A DNA stretch of 64,000 nt. Source: Clostridium_AD sp050717535. Lineage in GTDB: Bacteria; Bacillota; Clostridia; Clostridiales; Clostridiaceae. Numbering within the stretch: position 1 is the stretch's first letter; each line of letters starts with the position of its first letter. Shown one piece after another: positions 25,333 through 34,821 of this stretch. The notes below the pieces were generated by a model that worked only from the letters and a program-made list of their open reading frames with translations, had not been told where the DNA came from and did not search any database. The stretch is taken from assembly GCF_050717535.1 (NCBI RefSeq), contig NZ_JBOITM010000069.1:48463-112462 (forward strand), read 5' to 3'. A program made the position numbers and the translations under genes.

Positions 25333-27138
25333 ATGCAGAGTAATAGACAAAAATACATAAGAAATTTTTCCATAGTTGCACACATAGATCACGGCAAGTC
25401 TACTCTTGCGGACAGATTATTAGAAAAGACAGGTACATTAACTAAAAGAGAAATGGAAGAACAAGTGCTTGATACTATGGACCTAGAAAGGGAAAGAGGA
25501 ATCACTATAAAATCTCAACCAGCGAGGCTCATTTATAAAAGGCCTAATGGAGAAGAATATATATTTAACCTTATAGATACTCCAGGACATGTAGATTTTA
25601 ATTATGAGGTTTCAAGAAGCTTAGCTGCTTGTGAAGGTGCGGTGCTTGTAGTTGATGCTTCTCAAGGAATTCAAGCTCAGACTCTTGCAAACTGCTATCT
25701 TGCCTTAGATAATGATCTTGATATTGCACCAGTTATTAATAAAATAGATCTTCCTAGTGCGAGGCCACAAGAGGTTATTAAGGAAATTGAGGATGTAATA
25801 GGAATTGAGGCACAGGATGCTCCTCTAATTTCAGCCAAGACCGGGCTTAATATAGAAGATGTTTTAGAAACTGTGGTAAATAAGATTTCACCACCAAGTG
25901 GTGACGAAGAAGCCCCACTTAAAGCACTAATTTTCGATTCATCCTATGATAGCTATAAGGGTGTTGTGTGCTATGTAAGAGTTAGAGATGGTAAAATTAG
26001 ACAAGGTACAAAGATTAAGCTAATGAATACTAATAAGGTATACGATGTAGTAGAAGTTGGAGTTTTTGTACCCAATTATTTGCCTGTACCGGAGCTAAGT
26101 GCTGGAGATGTTGGATATATAACTGCATCTATAAAAAATGTTAGGGATGCAAGGGTTGGAGATACAGTAACAGAGGCTGAAAGACCAGCACTTCAGCCAC
26201 TTAAAGGCTACAGACCAGCAATACCTATGGTGTTTAGTGGTATATACCCTGTAGATGGTTCTAGATATGGAGAATTAAAAGAATCCCTAGAAAAACTTCA
26301 GTTAAATGATGCAGCCTTAGGGTTTGAGCCAGAGACCTCTATTGCACTAGGTTTTGGATTTAGATGTGGATTTTTAGGCCTTCTGCATATGGAAATAGTG
26401 CAAGAAAGAATAGAAAGAGAATTTAATTTGGATATTATTACAACTGCTCCATCAGTTATATATAAAGTAATGAAAACTAATGGAGAGTTAATAGAAATAA
26501 CAAATCCTACAAATCTTCCAGAGCCTACAGAAATTAATTATATGGAAGAACCAATAGTTAAAGCTTCCATAATAACACCATCAGAATATTTAGGAACAGT
26601 TATGGAGTTATGCCAACAAAAGAGAGGCATATACATTGATATGAAATATATAGAAACTACTAGAGTTGTTTTAACTTATGACATGCCACTTAATGAAATA
26701 GTATATGACTTTTTTGATGCCCTAAAATCAAGAACAAAAGGCTATGCATCTTTTGACTATGAATTAAAGGGATATATAAAGGCAAGTCTTGTAAGATTGG
26801 ATATTTTGCTTAAAGGAGAAAAAGTTGATGCTCTTTCTATGATTGTTCCTGAGGAGACTGCGTCTCATAGAGGAAGAGTTATGTGCGAAAAATTAAAAGA
26901 ACATATACCAAGACAAATGTTTGAAATTCCAATACAAGCAGCAATAAACGCAAAGGTAATTGCAAGAGAAACTGTAAAAGCAATGAGAAAAGATGTTTTA
27001 GCTAAATGTTATGGCGGAGATATCTCAAGAAAAAGAAAACTATTAGAGAAACAAAAGGAAGGTAAAAAGAGAATGAGACAAGTGGGAAGTGTTGAAGTTC
27101 CGCAAGAAGCATTTATGGCTATACTTAAAGTAGATTAA
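25333..27138 (+). CDS. lepA: Elongation factor 4 (LepA) GTPase
   Basis: 601 residues, the normal length. G1 motif AHIDHGKST (16-24), switch II DTPGHVDF (82-89), NKID for guanine recognition, then the EF-G-like domains and the LepA-specific C-terminal domain (YGGDISRKRKLLEKQKEGKK). It acts on the ribosome under stress or during initiation; its exact role is debated. The lepA-hemW-hrcA-grpE-dnaK-dnaJ order is a common Firmicute arrangement. Confidence 0.98.
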   Translation: MQSNRQKYIRNFSIVAHIDHGKSTLADRLLEKTGTLTKREMEEQVLDTMDLERERGITIKSQPARLIYKRPNGEEYIFNLIDTPGHVDFNYEVSRSLAACEGAVLVVDASQGIQAQTLANCYLALDNDLDIAPVINKIDLPSARPQEVIKEIEDVIGIEAQDAPLISAKTGLNIEDVLETVVNKISPPSGDEEAPLKALIFDSSYDSYKGVVCYVRVRDGKIRQGTKIKLMNTNKVYDVVEVGVFVPNYLPVPELSAGDVGYITASIKNVRDARVGDTVTEAERPALQPLKGYRPAIPMVFSGIYPVDGSRYGELKESLEKLQLNDAALGFEPETSIALGFGFRCGFLGLLHMEIVQERIEREFNLDIITTAPSVIYKVMKTNGELIEITNPTNLPEPTEINYMEEPIVKASIITPSEYLGTVMELCQQKRGIYIDMKYIETTRVVLTYDMPLNEIVYDFFDALKSRTKGYASFDYELKGYIKASLVRLDILLKGEKVDALSMIVPEETASHRGRVMCEKLKEHIPRQMFEIPIQAAINAKVIARETVKAMRKDVLAKCYGGDISRKRKLLEKQKEGKKRMRQVGSVEVPQEAFMAILKVD

Positions 27139-27151
27139 AATGAAGGTGCAT

Positions 27152-27207
27152 TCAAATAAATAACGAGTCAAGGGATATATTCTAGCCTAGACTTGTTATT
27201 TATTTGA
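27152..27207 (+). other. Long intergenic hairpin between lepA and hemW
   Basis: TCAAATAAATAACGAGTC and GACTTGTTATTTATTTGA form an 18-pair stem with one G-T wobble and a 20-base loop. No T-tract follows, so it is not a typical intrinsic terminator. It may attenuate, stabilise or process the mRNA. Confidence 0.6.
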
Positions 27208-27231
27208 GTAGGCCTAAAGTGAGGATAAAAT

Positions 27232-28353
27232 ATGAAGAATGTAGCGCTATATATACATATTCCTTTTTGCAAGCAAAAATGTTTATATTGTGATTTCCCA
27301 TCCTATGCAGGTAAAGAAAAACATATGCTCCATTATTCCATTGCTCTCGCAAAAGAAATAAGTAGTATAAAAGATAAAAAAATAAAAACTATTTTTATAG
27401 GTGGGGGAACTCCTACCTATTTATCTTTGGCGGGCTGGGAAATAATTAGAAAAAGTATTGACACATTAGATACTTGTGATGATTTGGAGTTTACAGTGGA
27501 AGGAAATCCAGGAACCTTTACAAGAGAAAAATTAAACTTTTTTAAAAAAATGGGAGTAAATAGACTTAGTATTGGGCTTCAGGCATGGCAAGACACTTTG
27601 CTTAAAGATTTGGGGAGAATCCATACTATTTATGATTTTAAACAAAGTTTTGAAATGGCTAGAAATTTAGGCTTTGATAATATCAATGTAGATTTAATGT
27701 TTGGGCTGCCGGGTCAAACTTTAGTTCAGTGGAAAGAGACACTAGAGAATGTAACTCTCCTAAGTCCAGAACATCTATCTTGTTATAGTTTAATAGTGGA
27801 AGAGGGAACTGTTTTTTATAAAAGATTTGAGCAGGGAACCTTAATTCTGCCTAGTGAGGAAATAGAACGAGATATGTACCATGAAACATTAGAATATCTA
27901 AGAGAAAGTGGATACTCACAATATGAAATTTCAAATTTTGCAAAAGAAAACAGGCAATGTAGACATAATTTAGTATATTGGGATTTGGAGGAATATATTG
28001 GCTGTGGCTCAGCTGCCCATTCATATAGTGATGGTTTTAGGTATAGAAATGAAGAAAATGTAGAAAATTATATTGAAAAAATAAATATTGAAGGCAGTGC
28101 AATAGTAGAAAAAAAGAAAAATTCCACAGCAGCTGACATGGAAGAGTTTATGTTCATGGGTCTTAGAAAGACAATAGGCATAAGCAAAATTGAATTTACA
28201 AAAAGATTCAAAAAAGACATACACAGTGTTTATGAGCTGGTAATAAATAAATATACTAGCACTGGATTTATGGTGGAGAATAAGGATAATATATTTTTAA
28301 CTAATGAAGGAATAGAAGTGTCTAATGTAATTATGGCAGAATTTCTTTTGTGA
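27232..28353 (+). CDS. hemW: HemW-like radical SAM protein (heme chaperone / CPO-III-like)
   Basis: 373 residues. The radical SAM cysteines are C13, C17 and C20 in FCKQKCLYCDF, GGGTP lies at 57-61, and the HemW C-terminal domain has LVYWDLEEYIGCGSAAHSY. Family knowledge assigns heme transfer rather than coproporphyrinogen oxidation. The additional Cys after the cluster motif, seen in true HemN (CxxxCxxCxC), is absent: position 22 is Phe. This supports HemW over HemN. The gene follows lepA, as in many Firmicutes. Confidence 0.93.
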   Translation: MKNVALYIHIPFCKQKCLYCDFPSYAGKEKHMLHYSIALAKEISSIKDKKIKTIFIGGGTPTYLSLAGWEIIRKSIDTLDTCDDLEFTVEGNPGTFTREKLNFFKKMGVNRLSIGLQAWQDTLLKDLGRIHTIYDFKQSFEMARNLGFDNINVDLMFGLPGQTLVQWKETLENVTLLSPEHLSCYSLIVEEGTVFYKRFEQGTLILPSEEIERDMYHETLEYLRESGYSQYEISNFAKENRQCRHNLVYWDLEEYIGCGSAAHSYSDGFRYRNEENVENYIEKINIEGSAIVEKKKNSTAADMEEFMFMGLRKTIGISKIEFTKRFKKDIHSVYELVINKYTSTGFMVENKDNIFLTNEGIEVSNVIMAEFLL

Positions 28354-28512
28354 TTTTTTTTATTGTAAGAAAAAAGGGCATTACTAGGGCGGAGGAAATA
28401 GGGCAAACTATTTATAAAATAGTGTTCTTTAGAAAACAAAAGAAAAACCGAGCATTTAGAACCTAAATAGGAATAATAGACATGTAATGCCTGTATTGAA
28501 AAATCAGGGTTA

Positions 28513-28541
28513 TTGACAAATACAATGGTAAATGATACTTT
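28513..28541 (+). promoter_or_regulatory. Sigma-A promoter of the hrcA-dnaK operon
   Basis: Perfect TTGACA, 17-base spacer, TACTTT. It lies directly upstream of the CIRCE operator, so the transcript would begin with or near the operator. Confidence 0.85.
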
Positions 28542-28554
28542 TAATACATACTCG

Positions 28555-28581
28555 TTAGCACTCAACGGTAGGGAGTGCTAA
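28555..28581. promoter_or_regulatory. CIRCE operator (HrcA binding site)
   Basis: TTAGCACTC, 9 bases, GAGTGCTAA: an exact match to the CIRCE consensus, immediately upstream of hrcA. HrcA, encoded by the next gene, represses from this site until heat stress titrates GroEL, giving autoregulation of the whole operon. Confidence 0.98.
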
Positions 28582-28597
28582 TAAAAGAGGTGATATT

Positions 28598-29644
28598 ATG
28601 GAAATGGATGAAAGAAAAATTAAAATACTTCAGGCTATAGTTACAGATTATATAAACAATGGTGAGCCTGTAGGGTCCAGGACCATAGCTAAAAAGTATG
28701 ATTTAGGTATTAGTTCAGCTACTATAAGAAATGAAATGTCAGATTTAGAAGAGATGGGATATATAGAACAATTATACACCTCATCCGGTAGAAAGCCTTC
28801 AGATAAGGGTTATAGATTATATGTTGATACACTTATGAAGCTCACTAAACTATCAGCTGAGGAAGAATATATGATCAAAAATCATCTTATCAATGCCGCT
28901 TTATATGAGGTAGATAAAATTATTAAGCAAGCAACACAAGTACTTTCTCACCTTACCAATCTTACATCCATAGTTAAGGCACCTTCAGTTCAAAAAAGTT
29001 GTATAAAATATTTACAGCTAATGAATCTAGATGGTGGGAGCATTTTGTTTGTAATTATTACTGACAGTGGTATTATCAAAAATAATTTTATTAAGATCAG
29101 TAAACCCATTGGTAGTTCTACCATAGAAAAACTTACCAATATACTTAATTTTAGATTAGGAAAGCTTACAATTGAACAAATAAACTTAGAAGTCATTAAT
29201 AATTTGAAAGTTGATTTAGCTTCTTTTGTAGAAGTTTTTGATGGTATTATCCCGGCTTTATATGATAGTTTATCTGGTGTTGAATCTTCAGAGGTATATA
29301 TTCAAGGAGCTGCAAACATATTTAACTATCCAGAATATAACGATATTGTTAAAGCTCGTGAGTTTCTAGTCTTAGTAGACAACAAAGAAAGTATAAGCAG
29401 TTTACTAAATGCTAACGACATTACTGGTAATATTACAATCAAAATTGGTGGAGAAAATTTTGTTGAGTGTGCTAGAGAATGCAGTATTATAACTGCAGTT
29501 TACAGTGCATCTGGAGTTCCACTGGGTTCTATTGGTGTTATTGGACCAACAAGAATACCTTATGGAAAAGTTATATCTGTATTAACTGAAATAGTTAAAG
29601 AATTAAATGATAATATAGCTCAAATTTATGATGATCATAGATAA
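28598..29644 (+). CDS. hrcA: Heat-inducible transcription repressor HrcA
   Basis: 348 residues. The N-terminal winged helix has GEPVGSRTIAKKYDLGISSA and TIRNEMSDLEEMGYIEQ (about 22-60), then TSSGRKPSDKGYRLYVD. The C-terminal half is the GAF-like dimer domain with SIITAVYSASGVPLGSIGVI near the end. It starts 16 bases after its own CIRCE operator, with AGAGGTG upstream. It represses the heat-shock genes. First gene of hrcA-grpE-dnaK-dnaJ. Confidence 0.97.
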   Translation: MEMDERKIKILQAIVTDYINNGEPVGSRTIAKKYDLGISSATIRNEMSDLEEMGYIEQLYTSSGRKPSDKGYRLYVDTLMKLTKLSAEEEYMIKNHLINAALYEVDKIIKQATQVLSHLTNLTSIVKAPSVQKSCIKYLQLMNLDGGSILFVIITDSGIIKNNFIKISKPIGSSTIEKLTNILNFRLGKLTIEQINLEVINNLKVDLASFVEVFDGIIPALYDSLSGVESSEVYIQGAANIFNYPEYNDIVKAREFLVLVDNKESISSLLNANDITGNITIKIGGENFVECARECSIITAVYSASGVPLGSIGVIGPTRIPYGKVISVLTEIVKELNDNIAQIYDDHR

Positions 29645-29693
29645 GTTCTTAGATTAAAAGATTTACTTGAGCCTGAAAGGGAGGAATGCTTGC

Positions 29694-30443
29694 ATGCATA
29701 AAAATGAAAAAGAAACTTTAAAAGAAGAAACTACATCAATGCCTTATGGAAATCCTAGTTTAGTAAATGAAACTGAAACTAACGAAGCTGAAACTTGCGA
29801 AGCCAAAAGCACTATAAATGATGCTGATGATGGTATACAAAAGGATGGTATACAAAAGGATGGTATACAAGAGTATGGTATACAAGAGGATGGAGAAGTA
29901 ATAGATGCAACTCCAGAGGAAGCTGAAATAGTAGAAGAGGAAGAGTTTAACGAACTTTTAGAAAGTGAAAAAGAAAAAAATATGAGTAAAAAAATGAAAA
30001 AACTAGAAGAAGAAAATATGAAATTACAAAATGAGGTTGTTGCTTTTAAAGATAAACTTTTAAGGACAGCTGCTGAATATGAAAATTTTAGAAAAAGAAC
30101 AGTAAAAGAAAAAGAATGCATATATACTGATGCCTGCTCAGATGTTTTAAAAGAAGTACTGCCAGTGCTGGATAACTTAGAAAGAGCACTTTCTGTTGAA
30201 GGATCGGGTGAGGATCTAAGAACTGGAGTAGAGATGACAGTAAGACAGTTTAATGATGCTTTTAATAAATTAGGAGTGGAAGAATTAGCAGAAGATGGCG
30301 AGTTTGACCCGAATTTCCATAATGCAGTAATGCATGTTGAAGATGAACAATATGGGACTAACGAAATAGTGGAAGTGTTCCAAAAGGGTTATAAAAGAGC
30401 AAATAAAGTATTAAGACATAGTATGGTTAAAGTTGCCAATTAA
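29694..30443 (+). CDS. grpE: Nucleotide exchange factor GrpE with extended repeat-bearing N-terminus
   Basis: 249 residues from ATG 29694, with AGGGAGG 9 bases upstream. Residues 1-95 are acidic and probably disordered, including four pentapeptide repeats GIQKD/GIQEY/GIQED at 47-66. The coiled-coil dimer helix spans about 96-140, and the C-terminal beta domain (about 190-249) has FDPNFHNAVMHVEDEQYGTNEIVEVFQKGYK, the DnaK-contact region. The protein is longer than the roughly 190-200 residues common in the family because of the N-terminal tail. Confidence 0.95.
   Translation: MHKNEKETLKEETTSMPYGNPSLVNETETNEAETCEAKSTINDADDGIQKDGIQKDGIQEYGIQEDGEVIDATPEEAEIVEEEEFNELLESEKEKNMSKKMKKLEEENMKLQNEVVAFKDKLLRTAAEYENFRKRTVKEKECIYTDACSDVLKEVLPVLDNLERALSVEGSGEDLRTGVEMTVRQFNDAFNKLGVEELAEDGEFDPNFHNAVMHVEDEQYGTNEIVEVFQKGYKRANKVLRHSMVKVAN
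29832..29891 (+). repeat. 15-base in-frame tandem repeat in grpE (four units)
   Basis: Units begin GGTATACAA at 29832, 29847, 29862 and 29877. The first two are identical and the last two differ by a few bases. Each adds five residues, so repeat number can vary without shifting the frame. Confidence 0.9.
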
Positions 30444-30526
30444 AGATTATTTTTATTAAAAAATATATAAGACATAATAGTTATAACTGTTATGAACTAA
30501 AAAAGGAATACAAGGAGGAAATAATA

Positions 30527-32380
30527 ATGGGAAAAATTATAGGAATAGATTTAGGTACAACGAATTCATGTGTAGCAGTAATGGAAGGTGGAGAACCCAC
30601 AGTAATTTCTAATTCAGAGGGAGCAAGAACTACACCATCTGTAGTTTCATTCCAAGCTAATGGAGAAAGACTAGTAGGTCAAGTTGCTAAAAGACAATCA
30701 ATCACAAATCCAGATAGAACAATAAGTTCAATCAAAAGAGACATGGGTACTGATCGTAAAATAAATATTGATGGAAAATCACATACACCACAAGAAATTT
30801 CAGCTTATGTTCTACAAAAGATAAAAGCTGATGCTGAAGCTTATTTAGGAGAATCAGTTACTGAAGCTGTAATAACAGTACCTGCATATTTCAACGATAG
30901 CCAAAGACAAGCAACAAAAGACGCAGGAAAAATAGCTGGACTTGAAGTTAAGAGAATAATAAATGAGCCAACAGCAGCAGCACTTGCTTATGGACTAGAC
31001 AAAATGGATGTTAATCAAAAGATATTAGTATATGATTTAGGTGGCGGTACATTCGATGTATCTATATTAGAACTTGGTGATGGTTTATTCGAAGTTAAAT
31101 CAACTAATGGTAATACTAAACTTGGTGGAGATGACTTTGACCAAAGAGTTGTAAATCACATAGCTGATACTTTTAAAGCAGATAATGGAATAGATTTAAG
31201 AACTGATAAAATGGCACTTCAAAGATTAAAAGAAGCTGCTGAAAAAGCTAAAATTGAATTATCATCATCAATGCAAACATCAATTAATTTACCATTTATT
31301 ACTGCAGATGCAACAGGTCCAAAGCATATAGAGATGAACTTAACAAGAGCTAAATTTAATGAATTAACTCACGATTTAGTTGATGCTACAATAGAGCCAA
31401 TGAAAAAAGCTATTGCAGATGCAAACTTATCACTTAGTGAAATAGATAAAGTTGTACTTGTAGGTGGTTCAACAAGAACACCAGCAGTTGTAGATGCAGT
31501 TAAAAACTTTACTGGAAAAGAACCTTCAAAGGGAGTAAATCCTGATGAATGTGTAGCACTTGGTGCAGCAATTCAAGCTGGAGTACTAACTGGAGAAGTT
31601 AAAGATGTTTTACTTCTTGATGTAACTCCATTAACACTAGGAATTGAAACATTAGGTGGAATAGCTACTCCACTAATTGAAAGAAATACTACAATACCAG
31701 CTAAAAAGAGTCAAGTATTCTCAACAGCTGCAGATGGTCAAACATCAGTTGAAATTAACATTGTTCAAGGTGAAAGACAAATGGCTGCAAGTAACAAGAG
31801 TTTAGGAAGAGTTACTCTTTCTGGAATAGCAGCAGCACCAAGAGGCATCCCACAAATAGAAGTTACTTTTGATATAGATGCTAATGGCATTGTTAATGTA
31901 TCAGCTAAAGATAAAGGAACAGGAAAAGAAGCTAAAATAACAATTACAGCATCAACTAACTTAAGTGATGATGAAATTGATGCAGCAGTAAAAGAAGCAG
32001 AAAAATTTGCAGGAGAAGATAAAGCTAGAAAAGAAGCAATCGAAGCTAAAAACAATGCAGAACAATTAGTATATCAAACTGAAAAAAGCTTGAAAGAACT
32101 TGGAGAAAAAGTAGCAGAAGAAGATAAAAAAGATATCGAAGCAAAACTTGAAGCTCTTAAAAAAGTTAAAGACGGCGAAGATATAGAAGCTATAAAGAAA
32201 TCTACTGAAGAATTAACTGAAGCTTTCTATGCAGTAACTACAAAAATTTATCAAGCAGAAGCTGAGCAAGCAAAAGGAGCAGAAGGAGCAGAACAAGGCA
32301 ATCCTGAAGGCAATGCTGAGCATGATGACAACGTAGTGGATGCTGATTACAAAGTAGAAGACGACGAAGAGAAAAAATAA
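30527..32380 (+). CDS. dnaK: Molecular chaperone DnaK (Hsp70)
   Basis: 617 residues. The nucleotide-binding domain begins IGIDLGTTNSCVAVMEGGEP and includes LVYDLGGGTFDVSILELGDG and VGGSTRTPAV. The substrate-binding domain starts near 360 with LLLDVTPLTLGIETLGG, and the lid ends in an acidic tail. The Gram-positive deletion in the ATPase domain is consistent with the length of about 615. RBS AAGGAGG precedes ATG 30527. Confidence 0.99.
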   Translation: MGKIIGIDLGTTNSCVAVMEGGEPTVISNSEGARTTPSVVSFQANGERLVGQVAKRQSITNPDRTISSIKRDMGTDRKINIDGKSHTPQEISAYVLQKIKADAEAYLGESVTEAVITVPAYFNDSQRQATKDAGKIAGLEVKRIINEPTAAALAYGLDKMDVNQKILVYDLGGGTFDVSILELGDGLFEVKSTNGNTKLGGDDFDQRVVNHIADTFKADNGIDLRTDKMALQRLKEAAEKAKIELSSSMQTSINLPFITADATGPKHIEMNLTRAKFNELTHDLVDATIEPMKKAIADANLSLSEIDKVVLVGGSTRTPAVVDAVKNFTGKEPSKGVNPDECVALGAAIQAGVLTGEVKDVLLLDVTPLTLGIETLGGIATPLIERNTTIPAKKSQVFSTAADGQTSVEINIVQGERQMAASNKSLGRVTLSGIAAAPRGIPQIEVTFDIDANGIVNVSAKDKGTGKEAKITITASTNLSDDEIDAAVKEAEKFAGEDKARKEAIEAKNNAEQLVYQTEKSLKELGEKVAEEDKKDIEAKLEALKKVKDGEDIEAIKKSTEELTEAFYAVTTKIYQAEAEQAKGAEGAEQGNPEGNAEHDDNVVDADYKVEDDEEKK

Positions 32381-32406
32381 GTTGAATAAACAATAAAACC
32401 ATTAAA

Positions 32407-32434
32407 TAAGGGTAGGGTATTTACCCTTCCCTTA
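32407..32434 (+). terminator. Weak hairpin between dnaK and dnaJ
   Basis: TAAGGG-T-AGGG pairs with CCCT-T-CCCTTA around a short loop, with one internal mismatch and a poor T-tract. It is a likely partial terminator or mRNA 3' stabiliser that could lower dnaJ expression relative to dnaK. The 170-base gap may also hold a dnaJ promoter. Confidence 0.5.
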
Positions 32435-32553
32435 ATTTAATTAAAGTTATGTTAGCAATAAGCAATGAAAAACTATATAATAGTAATAGTTGAATTATTT
32501 AATCAACAATTTATGTTATAGAAGCATATATATTTTAGGTGGTGTAAAACAGC

Positions 32554-33675
32554 ATGGCAAAAAAAGATTATTATGAAACCCTCGGCATAGAAAGAGGTGC
32601 CAGTGAAGAAGAAATCAAGAAGGCTTTTAAAAAGGGCGCATTAAAATATCATCCAGATAGAAACCCAGACAATAAAGCTGCAGAAGATAAATTCAAAGAG
32701 ATGAATGAAGCATATCAGGTTTTATCTGATTCTGATAAAAGAGCAAGATATGACCAATATGGTACAGCTGATGATAATGGGGCAGGCTACGGCGGCGCTT
32801 CTGATTTTTCAGGCTTTGGTGGTTTTGGAGATATCTTTGGTGACATATTTGGAGGGGGAGGATTTTCTCAAAGAAATCAAAATGGCCCTAAAAAAGGTGC
32901 GGATTTAGAATATAATTTAAATTTAACCTTTGAAGAGTCTGTTTTTGGTGTAGAAAAAGATATATCTGTTACTAAAAACGAAAAATGTGATGACTGTGGC
33001 GGTAGTGGTGCGAAAGCAGGTACGACCGCAAAAACTTGTGATAAGTGTGGTGGAAATGGGCAGATAAAAGTTCAGAGAAATACTGCTTTTGGAAGCTTTG
33101 CTAGTATGAGCACTTGTGATAAATGCGGAGGCAAAGGTAAAATAATCGCTGAACCATGTAAAACTTGTCATGGATCTGGAAAAGCTAGAAAGAATAGAAA
33201 AATTAAAATTAATGTTCCAGGTGGAGTTGATACTGGAAATGTTATGCCTCTTAGAGGGCAAGGAGAACCAGGTGAAAAAGGTGGTCCATCAGGAGACTTA
33301 TATATAAATATCAGAGTAACTCCTCATAAAACTTTTAAGAGGAATGGAATTGATATTCATATAGAATCTCATATAAGTTTTGGATATGCAGCTATAGGTA
33401 CTGAAATTAAAGTTGCAACCGTGGATGGAGATGTTAAATATAAAGTTCCAGCAGGAACACAATCTGGTACTGTCTTCAGACTTAAAGGAAAGGGTATACC
33501 TAGAGTTAATGGGCATGGAAGAGGAGACGAGTACGTAAAAGTTATTGTTGACATTCCAAAAACTTTGAATGATAAGCAAAAATCAGCACTAAAGGTTTTC
33601 ATGGAAGCTAGTGGAGAGACCGTAGATTTGTCTGATGATAAAAAGTCTTTTGTTGATAAAATATTAGGCAAATAA
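32554..33675 (+). CDS. dnaJ: Co-chaperone DnaJ (Hsp40)
   Basis: 373 residues, type I. The J domain is at 1-70 with HPD at 33-35. A Gly/Phe-rich stretch spans about 75-110, followed by four zinc-binding CxxCxGxG units (CDDCGGSG, CDKCGGNG, CDKCGGKG, CKTCHGSG) at about 145-205, and a C-terminal substrate-binding domain. All parts are intact. It stimulates DnaK ATPase. Last gene of the heat-shock operon; a terminator follows 14 bases after the stop codon. Confidence 0.98.
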   Translation: MAKKDYYETLGIERGASEEEIKKAFKKGALKYHPDRNPDNKAAEDKFKEMNEAYQVLSDSDKRARYDQYGTADDNGAGYGGASDFSGFGGFGDIFGDIFGGGGFSQRNQNGPKKGADLEYNLNLTFEESVFGVEKDISVTKNEKCDDCGGSGAKAGTTAKTCDKCGGNGQIKVQRNTAFGSFASMSTCDKCGGKGKIIAEPCKTCHGSGKARKNRKIKINVPGGVDTGNVMPLRGQGEPGEKGGPSGDLYINIRVTPHKTFKRNGIDIHIESHISFGYAAIGTEIKVATVDGDVKYKVPAGTQSGTVFRLKGKGIPRVNGHGRGDEYVKVIVDIPKTLNDKQKSALKVFMEASGETVDLSDDKKSFVDKILGK

Positions 33676-33688
33676 GAATAATAATAAT

Positions 33689-33720
33689 AAAACTTCGTTT
33701 TGTAAAACGGAGTTTTTTTA
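33689..33720 (+). terminator. Terminator of the heat-shock operon
   Basis: AAAACTTCGTTTT and AAAACGGAGTTTT pair with one G-T wobble and are followed by a run of T. Confidence 0.85.
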
Positions 33721-33811
33721 TTATAATTATTGTGTTAAAATATTGGGAATGATACACTTATATTGAGTAATAATTGGTATCTACCAAACATTAAAAAAGA
33801 AGGAGGATACA

Positions 33812-34753
33812 ATGATTAGTGATAAAAATTGGATTGAAGTAACTATAATAACAAGCAGTGAGGCAGTTGAAGCGGTGTCTGCAATGCTATATAATACGGG
33901 AGTAGAGGGAGTTTCTATTTTGGATCCACTAGATATGATTTTTAGGCGAGATCATACCACAGATTGGGATTATTTTGATGAGTCTATTATAGATACAAAT
34001 AGTGGAGTTGTAATAAAAGGATACTACAAAAAAGATGAAAAATTTGAAGGTTATTTAGAAGAGATTAAAACTGGAGTAAATAATTTACCAAAGTTCGGAC
34101 TAGATAAGGGCGTAGGGTCTGTTGTAGCCAATAATGTAAAGGAAGAAGATTGGGAAAACAACTGGAAGCAGTATTATAAACCAATAAAGGTAGGAGAGAA
34201 AATAGTTATAGTGCCTATATGGGAGAAGTACCATAAAAAGCCCGATGAGATAATTGTAGAGCTAGATCCAGGCATGGCTTTTGGAACTGGTACTCATGAA
34301 ACTACTAGGATGTGTATAAAGGCACTTGAGAGGCATGTGAAGGGCAATTCAATTGTTTTTGATATAGGAACAGGGTCGGGGATTCTATCCATTGCTGCGG
34401 CCAAGCTTGGAGCTAAAAAGACTATAGGAGTTGATTTGGATCCAGTAGCAGTAGATTCTGCAAAGCAAAATGTCAGTTATAATGATGTAAACAACATAGA
34501 AATACTGTATGGTGACCTGTTAGAAGTTGTAAGTGGAAAGGCTAATATAGTTATAGCTAATATAATGGCTGATGTAATTATGTTTTTGACAGAGCAGGTT
34601 AAATCAGTTCTAGTAGAAGGCGGTTATTTTATATCTTCAGGAATAATTTTAATTAAAAAAGATGAAGTAATAAATAAATTAACAGAGTGCGGTTTTAAAA
34701 TCGAGGAGATAAATATCGAGGGAGAATGGGTTTGTATAGTTGCAAAGTTATAG
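33812..34753 (+). CDS. prmA: Ribosomal protein L11 methyltransferase
   Basis: 313 residues. The N-terminal substrate-recognition domain (about 1-110) has WIEVTIITSSEAVEAVSAML. LDPGMAFGTGTHETTRMC and the SAM motif VFDIGTGSGILSIAAAKLG follow. It trimethylates L11. RBS AAGGAGG precedes ATG 33812. It forms a cluster with rsmE and mtaB, the usual Firmicute arrangement after dnaJ. Confidence 0.97.
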   Translation: MISDKNWIEVTIITSSEAVEAVSAMLYNTGVEGVSILDPLDMIFRRDHTTDWDYFDESIIDTNSGVVIKGYYKKDEKFEGYLEEIKTGVNNLPKFGLDKGVGSVVANNVKEEDWENNWKQYYKPIKVGEKIVIVPIWEKYHKKPDEIIVELDPGMAFGTGTHETTRMCIKALERHVKGNSIVFDIGTGSGILSIAAAKLGAKKTIGVDLDPVAVDSAKQNVSYNDVNNIEILYGDLLEVVSGKANIVIANIMADVIMFLTEQVKSVLVEGGYFISSGIILIKKDEVINKLTECGFKIEEINIEGEWVCIVAKL

Positions 34754-34821
34754 TAAAATAACTATAGAGGCATCCTAAAATATAATAAATAAAAATGGCT
34801 AGTTTGAGGAGAGAATAAATA

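Noticed and set aside
27152..27207. Intrinsic terminator of lepA
   Set aside because: No T-tract follows either arm. Kept as a hairpin of unknown role.
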